DNA of 64,000 nt from Acanthosoma haemorrhoidale (lineage: Eukaryota; Arthropoda; Insecta; Hemiptera; Acanthosomatidae), in NCBI GenBank assembly GCA_930367205.1, contig OV884013.1, forward strand, positions 121,373,827 through 121,437,826, in the 5' to 3' direction. A model generated the notes under the pieces. The model was not told the origin of the DNA. It worked only from the letters and a program-made list of their open reading frames with translations, and did not search any database. Shown piece after piece: positions 11,066 to 21,573 of this stretch. Made by a program: the position numbers and the translations under genes. The first letter of the stretch is position 1. Each line of letters opens with the position of its first letter.

Positions 11066-13260
11066 GAGACAGCATATGGGTTTACCATAGCGATTATTGT
11101 TCATCTTACCCATAACCCTTCTTCCCTGTTCCTCATTTCGTTCCAAAAGCTGGATTTCAGCCTTTATCAGATTCGTCTTCTTCTTGTTTTTTATGTTGCT
11201 CTTCTTATCTGAGCCTATAACAAAACTAGTATTTTATTTTATTATTTTTTTTTTCGTTTTATAATTCTTGTAAAGTAATCTATGAAAGTACTATATTTTC
11301 TCAAGTTTTTTTTTAATCAGGAGAAACCAAGTACAATTTATATGTGCGGGGTTTTTTTTTTTTTTTACATAATTCCTTATTTTGAGTTACATCCGTGGTT
11401 ATTTGAGATAGTATACCGTATTTACAAGAGAAAGGGCTATACGGAATGGACTTGGAAACTGGGTTCGATTGGCTTCGGTGTAATTATATAGATTTAGTCT
11501 TCTCTTAATGGGCACTTCAACAGGTTGTTCCTGTCACTTCACCATTCCTCAATGGATAGATACCCCCCCCCCTCCTATTTCACTTTTGATTATTTCCATT
11601 TCCGAAATTATTTTTATTAAAAATACAGAGAAAGTAATTGAGGAGCCCGAAGGGTCCTACTATCAGACAAGTACAGGATAGATGGCCTCTTGTCTTCGGG
11701 AAAAATGTCGATCGATTTTAAACCCTAAAGATATATTTCACAGTACCCCAAAAAACGCTGAATATTTGTTGGTAAAAATAAAGATATAAGAAGTTTGAAA
11801 AAAAAAAAAAAAAATTAATAAACTTGAAAAATTGGTTTCGGGTAAGTTTTAATCCACAGCTCGGCAAGTCCCGATTTCTCCTCCGTGGTTAATGGCATAT
11901 TAAATACGTTAATTCCAAAACGCCAATATACCTTATACATTTATGCATATTATACATAAACATATATATGTAGTCTTATCTATTCTCTGGTAGTGGTGTC
12001 TACTCTTTAAGTGTTCCTTGGCCTCTCACGCCTTTATTCTATCTTATTGACTAACTTTCTCAAAGCTTTTCTCAATTGGTGTCTATTTGTAACATAACGA
12101 GGTTTATATATGAACTTTACTGTTAGTCCATCTTTCTGAGGTCACGTATTTACGCACGATTCACCACTTAATGTCGCGTTGAATGATCGAATCAGCCGTC
12201 AAAACTTTAAATTGGGGTTTATGTTTCGTGTTAAATGTAAATTGGACGGAAGTTAGGGCAGCCTGGAGTAACCGCGTTAGCAGTTTGTTGCTGTTAAAGC
12301 TTGCTTGTTCTATGCCACTGTGAATGGCTAGACCCTACCATCAAATAATGATTTCCATCTCATCCTTTAAGGGCAACATTGTGTTTTATTTTAATGCAAA
12401 TCGTTGTATTCCAGCGAAACCATGATCTGTTTAGTATTTGAGCCTTTTGAATAAATGTGTTTCAAGTCAACAAATATAGGCCTTCTATGGCTTCTAGAGG
12501 ACCAATTTCATTCTAAAGTAAAATTTAAATAAAATGGGTTGTTGTTTTAAGCATGTGCGCCATTAAAATCAACAGAGTTAAGTTTTGCTAAATGTTATAA
12601 TGTCACAGTAAACGCATCATTCGTTCAAAAACTACCCCGGAATGTAAATCTACATTCTGAGGTGAGAATGAAACTTGTATTGATACGTTCTTGCCTCGAT
12701 TATCGTTTATAGATCTGGCGCGTAGCCCCTGGCACAAATCCCCCTCTTATTCATTCCAACGATTTAATTATACGAGGCGTGAATCGGACACGAGATCTAC
12801 CAGGTGGCGGCTCCTCGCGAATTGATACCCTCTGCTGACCAACGCCAGATCGAGATCCCATCAGGCCACCGAATGGTGAGCACTAAATACACAGGGACGT
12901 GGGTACAAGGTGGGTATTAGGTTACGCAGTCAAGAGGCGGTGATCGAGAATTAGGCGATCGATATCAGCGGTGAGGGTATCTCGACGAATTAGGCGCCAA
13001 GATATCTCGGGCCGTTGAGATAGATACGAACTTGTGAGCCTGGTTGTCAAAGATAGGTGATACTATCAGACCCTTCATTAAAATTTCAAATTTTCAGCCT
13101 TTTTTTTTAGCTTTGATATTTTAATTTAAGCAGGTAAATCGTTTTATTTGAACTCATCTGGTGTATGCCAAGGACGGTAGCCATTCTTATTTTATCCCTT
13201 AAAATAATTTAAACATTAAATTGGTTCTGGAATGTCACAAATTTGTTCAAAAGTGCATTT
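11066..13260. other. Intergenic region, nothing recognised
   Basis: This holds homopolymer runs (poly-A near 11800, poly-C near 11565) and a relatively GC-rich, CpG-containing stretch at 12700-13040. That stretch has GATCTGGCG (about 12713) and CGCCAGATC (about 12845) in opposite orientation and the word GAATTAGGCG twice. I could not tie it to a gene. Confidence 0.4.
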
Positions 13261-13265
13261 GATAA
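13261..13265. repeat. Target-site duplication GATAA (left)
   Basis: GATAA immediately precedes the TGTAGCGACC start of the solo LTR, and the same five bases follow its end at 14151-14155. Confidence 0.75.
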
Positions 13266-14150
13266 TGTAGCGACCGCTAACTATATAAGAAAAATCACCA
13301 TATACTCTATTGTATATATATTGTAAATTGTTTATAATATGTTGTAAATTAATTTAAACAAATGTAAATAACATTACTAAACCATAAGTCATACGAGTTT
13401 AAATATTATAACAATAAAAGACGCATCTGCAAAAAACTAGTCAGAGGCCCTTGAAGGGAGAGTCGGTAGCGGATAGGAGGCTGGGTGGGTCCCAGAACAA
13501 GCAAGCGTCAACGCAATCCTGCGGTTTGGTTGGTCAGAATAAAACCCCAAATAATTGGTTACTGGGGGCTATATATACCGTTAAGCCATTTTAGCCGATA
13601 AATCATTTCAACAACGGCTCTCTGACTGGTACTTGCAGCTGCACTGATGTTTCAAGATTTGGCCTTCTCATTTATGAAAACCTCTGCATCCTAACCTCGC
13701 TATGTTTTAGTCCGGCCTCGTCAGACACTTTCCTAGTGGGAATCTCTGCCTTCGTCTCGCTAAAACTAGCACCTCCTTGGGAGAGACCTCTCCCTCGTGG
13801 ATGACAGTTCCCATAGCCCTACAACTTTACCTAGTAGTGCTCCCCCGGCGATCCAGTCTGCCTCTCTCCGGTCACACTGGCCTTTGGGATCCGGACGGTT
13901 TTCGCCTGCCCTCAGATACCGAATGTGAATTCGTGGTCATTCCAAAACCACATAAACTAACAATAATACCTACCCTATACCTCTTCTCCTGAACATAGTG
14001 CATTGTCGGGGCACATACCTAGCAAATATGAAGTCAGATAGTACGGTAGTAAGACCCGTCATGAAGCAAATGTCCAGGTCATAGCCTAATCAACCCTCAC
14101 TTCGTCACTAGGGCTAGGGTAACTAGGTTCCCCCTCGTGACGACCCGACA
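13266..14150. mobile_element. Probable solo LTR
   Basis: This 885-bp segment begins TGTAGCGACC, ends CGACCCGACA (TG...CA termini), and is flanked on both sides by GATAA. These are the hallmarks of an LTR left by recombination between the two ends of an LTR retrotransposon. A CTATATATA box lies at about 13572, and AATAAA words lie near 13411 and 13537. There is no gag/pol nearby and no second LTR in the window. The frame at 13777-13992 is treated as fortuitous. The strand is not established. Assignment to Gypsy or BEL/Pao cannot be made without the internal region. Confidence 0.72.
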
Positions 14151-14155
14151 GATAA
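14151..14155. repeat. Target-site duplication GATAA (right)
   Basis: This is the right-hand copy of the 5-bp duplication next to the CGACA end of the solo LTR. Confidence 0.75.
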
Positions 14156-14476
14156 ATTACTGCTTGGTTAAATATGCATTGACAAGAGAAGCATATTTCC
14201 TTAAATCATTCCCATTTTATTATCTTCTTTGGCGGAAGATCCGTATTTTGTTTTAATTTCATTGTTTTTAATCATTAAATTTTATTGTTGGCATTAATGT
14301 TCAATTTATTACAATATTTACATACTAAAATCACATTGTGCTCATATGCACCCTTTTAAGCTGATTATAATTCATTTCTTATATGTGTTCCAGGTAATAA
14401 CTCTTTAAGCACACCATTAAAATAGGAAAGAATGATTTCCAGTAATACGTAAGTAAAACTATTTATTTCAGCCTAA
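14156..14476. other. AT-rich intergenic stretch
   Basis: Nothing recognised between the solo LTR and a LINE A tail fragment. Confidence 0.4.
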
Positions 14477-14594
14477 ACTGTATGAATGAGCGAGTGAATG
14501 AAAATTGTTAATATGGTATGAATGCGATCATTCATCATAATTACTCATAGCTCAATGAGGCATATTGCAATTTTATCATAATAAAGTTGTTGTA
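14477..14594 (+). mobile_element. LINE family A 3' tail fragment
   Basis: Only the last ~118 bp of family A are present: CTGTATGAATGAGCGAGTG, GAAAATTGTTAATATGG, CAATGAGGCATATTG and ATCATAATAAAGTTGTTG. This is an extreme 5' truncation. Confidence 0.85.
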
Positions 14595-15498
14595 TACTAA
14601 AGAATTGTTGCCTAAAAAAAAGGTATTGCCTGCTCCCTTCCAACTTTAAAATCCGATCACACTAAATAACCATTCTTGGAGAAGAATGAATAGATAAGTA
14701 ATATTAGGTAATAATGAACAGATAAGTCGTGGGTTTGAGTTGTATTTAATGTAAGTTACATGTTTTATTTCATACTTTCTTTATTAAGCATTAGTGACGT
14801 ACTTGTACCTTTGGGGTTTTCTCATTGCTTCTTTATCGGAAAGTAAATAAATATATTCCGCTACTACTTGCCGGTTCTAACACGTCCAATCGGCAAAACT
14901 TTCCCAGAACCACCTTTCACAGGTGGGCTGGATTGTTAACATAATGAACTCCATAGCTCATACGAAACAGTTGGAGATCTGAGCAGCGCATGCAGGGGGA
15001 TAATGCGGTGGGGAGTGAGGGTGCTTTGATAATCCTGACAGCTCCCGCCGCGGCGACGAATAACAAACAAGAAGTTTGCCCAAGTTTGGGATTTGGCCCT
15101 TGGGAGCCAGAGGAGGGAAGGGTGGAGTAACGCAGGGAGTCTCTAAGTACGAAGAGTAGGCGTTTAGGGCCGCTATGGAAATTAGTTTATGCTAAATTCG
15201 ATGGTAATTAAGATATTCCGCGGAAAACCTTTTAATAAAGCTGGAGAGTGAAAGGAGGGGGGCTCTGGGAATTTTTCTGACTCAAAAGAACCGACAAGGG
15301 TTTAAAATACGAGTATATGATCCATTGGTTTATATGATCTATAGAAACAAAGATATTTATTACATACGATTGTCATTAATGTGCAATCTTTAAAGCAGAT
15401 TTAATACATCCTTTTATTAGTTTTTAAAATGTTGTAGGCCTTGTAATAATGTTTGTAAGCTTTATCCTGACAAATGACAAATTCAAAACGTCATAACA
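14595..15498. other. Intergenic, with a GC-rich patch
   Basis: No gene is supported. Positions 14985-15130 are notably GC-rich for this window (GCTCCCGCCGCGGCGACG) but have no open frame I can defend. Confidence 0.4.
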
Positions 15499-16038
15499 CG
15501 ATCTAGGGGGCCAATTGTGATCACCGAAACGAGAGAGTACACGACCTGGAAATGTCTCATGCAGTATTTGAATTGTTTCATGGGATGTATGGCATGTGGC
15601 ACCATCTTGTTGAAACCACATATTGGCCACATCAATATCATCCAATTTCGGCACAAAGAACTGTGTTATAGATTTTCAACAATACTCTCACGCACTCCTT
15701 CGATACGACTGCTTGTTTTTGGACGACCAGTGTGCTTAGCCTCTCCAACTTATCAAGTCTCCCTAAATTTTTCAATTAATCTCTTCACAGTTGATGAAGT
15801 CAAAACACTATTCCGACCATATTTTGTATGAAATTTTCGAACTGCGGCCGCCAAACTTTTATTATTTTTGAGATAATGTTCAACAATAAAGACACGTTGT
15901 TCTATCGTGTAACGCTCCATTTTTACAAACCCTAAACTGTCAGCTGTCAAATTGTTTTTTTTTTTAGGGTTGCCAGCACTTTACTGCACAAATGGCGGCA
16001 AATTCAAATCTTGCGTTAATTCTGGGACACCCTTTATA
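15499..16038 (-). mobile_element. Tc1/mariner-superfamily element, family T, copy 1 (truncated)
   Basis: In reverse orientation the 5' terminus reads AGGGTGTCCCAGAATTAACG, followed by the start codon at 15920 (MERYTIEQRVFIVEHYL). An HTH-like N-terminus (LAAAVRKFHTKYGRNSVLTS, TVKRLIEKFRET) follows. After an internal deletion it resumes at PKLDDIDVANMWFQQDGA, where the Asp is the expected second catalytic residue. It is broken after RFGDHNWPPRS at 15499, so the 3' end with the third catalytic Asp and terminal repeat is lost. The internal deletion junction (GTTGAAAATCTATAACACAG) is identical to that of copy 3. Confidence 0.85.
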
Positions 16039-17143
16039 AGAAATGGTCAACAACCGAAAAAGGTTTTATAGTATAAATGTCCAAGTCAAAAAAAATATAA
16101 TTTCTACAACAATTAAAGAGATATATAATACAAATCTAACCCTAATCTGACCTGCCCCCCTAACACAGAAATCTATTTGAAGGAGAACAAGAATGGAAGT
16201 AAAGTTTCTACCAACGAGATTACAGACCATTTATATAAAGCACCATAAAGCACCATTAAACCATTAATTGGCAATTCAAAGACTTGTATCGTGGAGATGA
16301 ATCAACAAGTTAGATAATTGCATCCTTCGTTTCAGGTCTCATATTACACCTTTTCATTTTATTTTAGTGTAACATGAACACCGAAGAAACAACAGACTCG
16401 TATTACAGTTGTGATTTGTATTTTCTCACAATGATTGATGATTCGTATCCCTGTCCATAATCATGTTACAATTGTCATTGTACCTGGGGGGGGATATGAG
16501 CGTCAACAAGTTATAGCATAGTATTGTGTGTTCATTTAACAGCCTGAGGAGATTCAGTTCTGGCAGCCTATTGATCAGAAAATTTAAACGTATACTCATT
16601 CATCATAACATGCCGAGCTAGGCAGCTTATTTTTGGATAGTGTATAACCACGGGGAAATATTTGAAAAAAAACAACAAAAAAACAAAGAAACGTAAAAAA
16701 AAAAGTATTTCTCAACGTTTTTTGATATGATGTAGTAGAAAGAAATTCCAAAAAGTACAGTTTTTTTGCCAAATATAAATCTGGTATTTAAATTCATCCT
16801 AGCCGATTTCATTAGGCGTTCGATAAATCCAATTTAATTTATTATTAAAGTAGTACAAAAAAAAGATCGATATTTCATATTCATCTTTTCATTTTCCTTC
16901 AGGGTGCTCAGTGTGCACTTACCCAACCCCTGCAGAAAAAACCTTATGGTTGAAAGTGGTCATAGGACCCAGTAACCAACAACTGTTTTCCTTACCTATT
17001 TTACTATGGAGAAATCAAACTCTCCATGACCTATGAAAGTAATTGGTAAACTATCTTGTGCAAATAAAATGCCCTTACCGGCACTTAATGCACAAGCGCG
17101 TTTTGTAGCTGACGCTGTCATCTTCAAGGGCTAATAATAACTA
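16039..17143. other. Flank shared with 17.9 kb, then intergenic
   Basis: The first ~110 bp (AAATGGTCAACAACCGAAAA and onward) match the sequence beyond the 5' end of family T copy 2. The rest is AT-rich with no gene recognised. Confidence 0.5.
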
Positions 17144-17908
17144 GGGGTGTCACAGAATTATCGCAAGATTGAAGAATATAAAAAACAGTTTTTAGTATTT
17201 TTGTTGTTATTATTTTATCGAATTATTAAGTAAATAGGACAGGGTTACTTATGGAATAACACATCGGGTCTTCACGACTTTGCTGGCACATGCGCACTTT
17301 TTTTGTAAATGTGGTTTAATTTCGTTGATGCAGCGTTGAATTTCCTCTTTTAACGCACGGGTGGATGTGGGCTTGTTGACATACACCTTTGACTTCAAAT
17401 AACCCCATAAAAATAAATCTAAAGGTGTTAAATCACACGATCTAGGGGGCCAATTCTGATCACCGAAACGAGAGAGTACACGACCTGGAAATGTCTCATG
17501 CAGTATCTGAATTGTTTCATGGGCTGTATGGCATGTGGCACCATCTTACTAACACTCTTACGCACTGCTTCGATATTGACATTTGAACGGCTTGTTTTTG
17601 GACGACCAGTGTGTTTAGTGTCTCCAGCTGATCCAGTCTCCCTAAATTTTTTGATTAATCTCTTCATAGTTGATGAAGTCAAAACAATATTCCGACCATA
17701 TTTTGTATGAAATTTCCGATCTGCGGCCGCCAAACTTTTATTATTTTCGAGATAATGTTATACAATAAAGACACGTTGTTCTATCGTGTAACGCTCCATT
17801 TTTACTAACCCTAAACTCTCAGCTGCCACATTGTTTTTTTTATAGGTTTGCCAGCACTGCACAAATGGTCGCAAATTCAAATCTTGCGTTAATTCTGGGA
17901 CACCCTTT
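17144..17908 (-). mobile_element. Tc1/mariner-superfamily element, family T, copy 2
   Basis: Both ends are present: AGGGGTGTCACAGAATTATC at the left and GAATTAACGCAAGATTTG (reverse) at the right, bounded by TA. A transposase remnant runs from a start codon at 17799 to a stop at 17245-17247. The N-terminal HTH region is followed by a large internal deletion that removes the first catalytic Asp and the PKLDDIDVANMW block, then HAIQPMKQF (frameshifted HTAHETIQ). A full-length transposase of this type would be about 340-350 residues. It is non-autonomous. Confidence 0.83.
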
Positions 17909-19194
17909 ATAAGAAGTGGTCAACAAACGAAAAAGGTTAAAATGTATGGATGTCCAAGTAAAAAAAAAATATTTCTACAGTAATTAAATAAATATACAAC
18001 AGAAATCTACTATTTACCCGGGAAGACGACGTCAATATGGCGTCAGGGCTGGGACTGACCTGTTCTCCAGGGGCAGAGGAGAATAAGTGCCCATTGAAAG
18101 TCTTCCTGATCAAATTAGGATTGATGGCAGGCAATTAGTTTAATTCCTAAATTTTCTAGGTGAATGGTCTTTTCATTTCGGTTCTATGCTTGTAGAAAAT
18201 TCCATTCTCATGTGATTGGGAGCCTCGGCTTGAGAATGGTTTCGAGTTCTCTTCCTGTCGATACACGAGAGATCCAGTCGCACTTGCGTAAGTCGGAGCT
18301 GAACGGTATGGGAACGTCTGAGGGCACGAGGGGCACTCACCTGAAGAAGCAGTGGCCGGCGGCCTCGAAAGGTCGTGTAGGAACCAGTTCCCTTCGCCTG
18401 TGGTGGGAGTTCTTCCTTATAGAGGACGCAGCTGTGCTGGGACTCTCTTCAGGCTATGGGACCTTCCTGTCTAATCAGTATGCACGATGGATGTTCTCGT
18501 TTATGTTTTGCCGCTAAATTATGATCATTATTATGAATAATTAACCATTAAGGCTAAACCATGATATCCCATGCCCACTAAGCCATCAATTCCAAATACC
18601 AGTCTGCATTTATTCCTTCAATTCAACATCAGAAGAAAATTCGCTAGTTGTGAATTTTTCACATTGAATCCAAGATTCGTATGGCAAGAAATGTTCAACT
18701 CAAATCTTGTATTAATATGCATAAATATCAACGATTAATAATAACAGAAGAATTCGTGGTAAAGACAAAATGGATTTAATAATTTAGTTGAATGGTATTT
18801 AAATTATTTTTCTCTATAAAACATTAAAGAAGAGGTCGCCAATTTAAGGTATCATGGCCCATTAAATGCACAACTTTAACTCCTTAAGTTCACTAAGACG
18901 GAAAATAAATTTTAAAGATATAATAAAAAATAATTCCATTTTAATTGTATGTAATAAAACAACGAATTTCATTCTAAGAAAATTATTTCTAATATTCTGC
19001 TGTCAGTAGATTTTTTAGAGTTCTGTGATGTTACTCTAAGATGTCGCTGTTATTTCAAACTAAGGCCGTTAACGATCACTTGCTGTGACAGCCTTTACGC
19101 ACGTATATGATGTTAGATATTGGATCGACATTTTCATGGCCGTTTCACTCATCATGTGAAAAAAAATAATATAAAATAAAATAATGGTTATTAA
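17909..19194. other. Intergenic with GC-rich patch
   Basis: This begins with about 100 bp duplicated from 16039-16145. A GC-rich zone at about 18010-18500 includes a candidate exon on the minus strand, listed separately. The rest is AT-rich. Confidence 0.4.
18341..18453 (-). CDS. Possible internal exon of an unidentified host gene
   Basis: On the minus strand a 113-bp stretch is bounded by CATAG at its upstream side and by CAG|GTGAGTG at its downstream side, a strong consensus 5' splice site. It reads PEESPSTAASSIRKNSHHRR, then RELVPTRPFEAAGHCFFR, with no stop. The local GC content is well above the background. I do not recognise the protein. The upstream acceptor has a poor pyrimidine tract, and no partner exon was found in the window. 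It could equally be chance. Confidence 0.25.
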
Positions 19195-19893
19195 TTTACT
19201 TATTACTGGCCATTTTAAACATCAGTGTAAACGCCGGGTTGACCGGTTGCGTGATCTCTTACCGGCATTGCACTTGCTAACTTCACCCAACCTGTCGCTT
19301 CATCTCATAGTGATGATCTATAAGTGTGTCCTCCGGCCAGTTCTGCTGTACGGTGCACCGCTATTTACCCACTTGACTGACAATACAGCCAAATGTCACC
19401 AACACTTCCAGAATGGGATCATGCCAAAAGTGGTCCGATATACCTCTCTCGAGGGTTGAAGAACGCCGACCTGCACCCGTTGCTTGGTGTGTCGTCGGTG
19501 GGTGAGTTCATCCGCCGGAGACACATCAAGATTTTTTACTTCTTGTAGCACCTAACCAACCCAGTGTTTAACACTATGATCCCACCACCCCTCCCGCATC
19601 GATGGCAACAGACTGTCGGGGAAAAATTAGGTTAAGAATTAGTATGTAAGTTAGTTTTAAGGTTGATCAAAAAGGTGAGCCCCATCACTTTTATTAGTCA
19701 GTTCAGTCCAGTCACGTATAATGTGTATCATTATACTTGTTTATTCCATTGTATAATTTTTATAAAACAACAAAACCTGTATATAATGTAGCGACGCTAC
19801 AGGAAATACAAAAACAATTTGTAAATAGATTCGCCTGAGGATCGATAATTGTATATAATTACCTGTAAATTTAAAGGGGCTATCAAGAAAAAA
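19195..19893 (+). mobile_element. LINE family B, copy 3
   Basis: The frame from 19184 to 19459 includes LTSPNLSLHL, MIYKCVLRPVLLYGAPLFTH, LTDNTAKCHQHFQNGIMP and ends at a stop after TSLEG. The RRRHIKIF and NPVFNTMIPPPLP blocks continue in other frames. The 3'UTR has the TGTAGCGACGCTACA palindrome at about 19785, CCTGAGGATCGATAATTG and GTAAATTTAAAGGGGCTAT followed by an A-rich end. Several frameshifts show it is dead. Confidence 0.85.
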
Positions 19894-20514
19894 AAATGGT
19901 TATATGCCATCTTCAAGCAACTATGATTGTACATGATGAGCGAATATGCTATGAAATGTTTTCTGTATCTGCTAAGATTTGACCTGGAATTATATTTCCG
20001 ATATGGTTTGCATTTCTGCTTCAATGGGGAATGTTTCATTTTAGCATTGAACGGTGATTAAGAGAAGGATCATTACTGTTATACAATATATATACCGAGG
20101 CTCATATTTATTAATGAATTAGTGGTCAAGTAATAAATTGTCTATCATGTTTAGTGAGGTATGAAATCAATGAAATATGTGTTAGTGTTAGTAATAGTGG
20201 GGGGGGGTTAGTGAACTATAATGTGAACTGCTATACGAGCAAGAGAGAAACGACCGGAGTACTTGAGTGGAGACCCGACCTCTCGGCCACGTTCCATGGA
20301 TTAGCATATTGCAGCCTGCACCCAATTAGTGCACAAGTCAGCTCCAGCGACCCGAGAGCTCAATCTCCCTAGTTAGAGCTTGTTTCAGCTATAGCCTTTC
20401 TTATTCATTAGATGTACCACAGAAAGTACAAAGTACTGTTAACTCCCGAAAAGATATTCATGTTTATTCAAGAAGCCATCTGAGAAACAATAAGGGAACA
20501 ACAAGGTTCTCCTA
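19894..20514. other. Intergenic, nothing recognised
   Basis: Short unassigned frames only (19797-20039 minus, 20154-20372 plus). There is a G9 run near 20199. Confidence 0.4.
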
Positions 20515-21235
20515 CCCGACTAAATGGGCTGGGCTGCAGAGGGCGCCAGACGAGCCGTCAACATTCAGGTGAACCCGTCCACTCAAGGGATCGTCTTCTC
20601 GTTCCAGCACGGGAAAAGAAAGCTCGCCAACAGCACCTTGGCATCAACCTAGGCAGACACATGACGTTCGGCACACACCTGCAGAAGAAGTGGAAAAGAG
20701 TACGTAGGACTTACTACTCTCTCCAGCATCTCATCACAAGTCCGGCTAAATCCCTTAGGCTGAGACTATATATATAAGAGCGTCCTGAGGCCTCTACTGT
20801 TTGGGACACCGCTTTTCCGATTTCTCCACACCAGCACCATAACTAGACTCCAGAGCTTCCAGAACAACATCCTGCGCACGGCACTGTGGCATACCCCTTA
20901 TCGTGAAATGAAGGCTTCTGACATCCACGAAAAGTTCGAGGTACCTGTTCTTCGACTTGATGAAACATAGCCAAAACCCCCTATTCCGTGAACTGCAACC
21001 CCCACCAATACCTGCATGATGGCAACTCTCTAGGTTTGGGAAAGCAGACAAGATGGTGGACATTACGGCCTTTGGCCAACCAACAAGCCCCTGACGGGCA
21101 CCCATCACTGCTATCCAAATGTATGCACTACATGCATAGAGAGACTCTAGGCTCAGCCATCGGTGGACTCTCACCACTGCACCGTGACATTTACACCTCT
21201 ACCGAGGTCTCCCACACTCCTTAATTCCTTCACCC
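20515..21235 (+). mobile_element. LINE family C, copy 2
   Basis: This copy extends further 5' than copy 1. The conceptual reading (frameshifted) includes LGINLGRHMTFGTHLQKKWK (post-catalytic jockey-type block), VRRTYYSLQHLITS and RPLLFGTP-like sequence. Further on are the GPPTS and ARDSLG-like equivalents of the 6.2 kb copy. The shared 3' part contains GAGAGACTCTAGGCTCAGCC and GGTGGACTCTCACCACTGC. Multiple stops and shifts are present. Confidence 0.8.
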
Positions 21236-21465
21236 AACTTTCAAATAGGTCCTTCTTGTAAAAGGATCCGTCCACCCTTAATAAATTTTACTTTATTTTT
21301 CCCTTATCCTACATTTTTAAAGTTTGAGAGCTAAGACAAAATAAAAAATACTTTCAAATATTAATACACAAATAGTGGCAATCCACAAATGAATATACGA
21401 ATGATGACTAAATCACAATTACACTTATTGGTGCTTCACGGGTGAGTAAGACGGTTGGCAAGATT
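21236..21465. other. AT-rich intergenic stretch
   Basis: Nothing recognised. Confidence 0.4.
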
Positions 21466-21535
21466 GGATGTACTTCGATTGTTGACCTCTCTTTCGATGT
21501 ACTTCGATTTTTGACCTCTCTTTCGATGTACTTGA
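21466..21535. repeat. 29-bp minisatellite, about 2.3 copies
   Basis: GATGTACTTCGATT-TTGACCTCTCTTTC repeats with a 29-bp period at 21467, 21496 and 21525, the last copy being partial. Confidence 0.85.
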
Positions 21536-21548
21536 GCTCACTCAGCGG

Positions 21549-21573
21549 GTATAAATGACCCTCAGAAGTCAGT
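21549..21573 (+). promoter_or_regulatory. Possible core promoter (TATA + initiator-like)
   Basis: GGGTATAAATG at about 21548 is followed 21 bp later by TCAGT (A at 21571), a form of the arthropod initiator. The spacing is shorter than the usual ~30 bp. A small frame beginning MLLWQLIGTFHF (ATG at about 21597) follows. No gene body is identified, so this is weak. Confidence 0.22.

Noticed and set aside
13777..13992. 71-residue plus-strand frame
   Set aside because: Lies wholly inside the solo LTR, which does not normally encode protein.
16627..16812. Hydrophobic minus-strand frame
   Set aside because: Composed of A/T runs giving Phe, Lys and Ile, with no supporting features.
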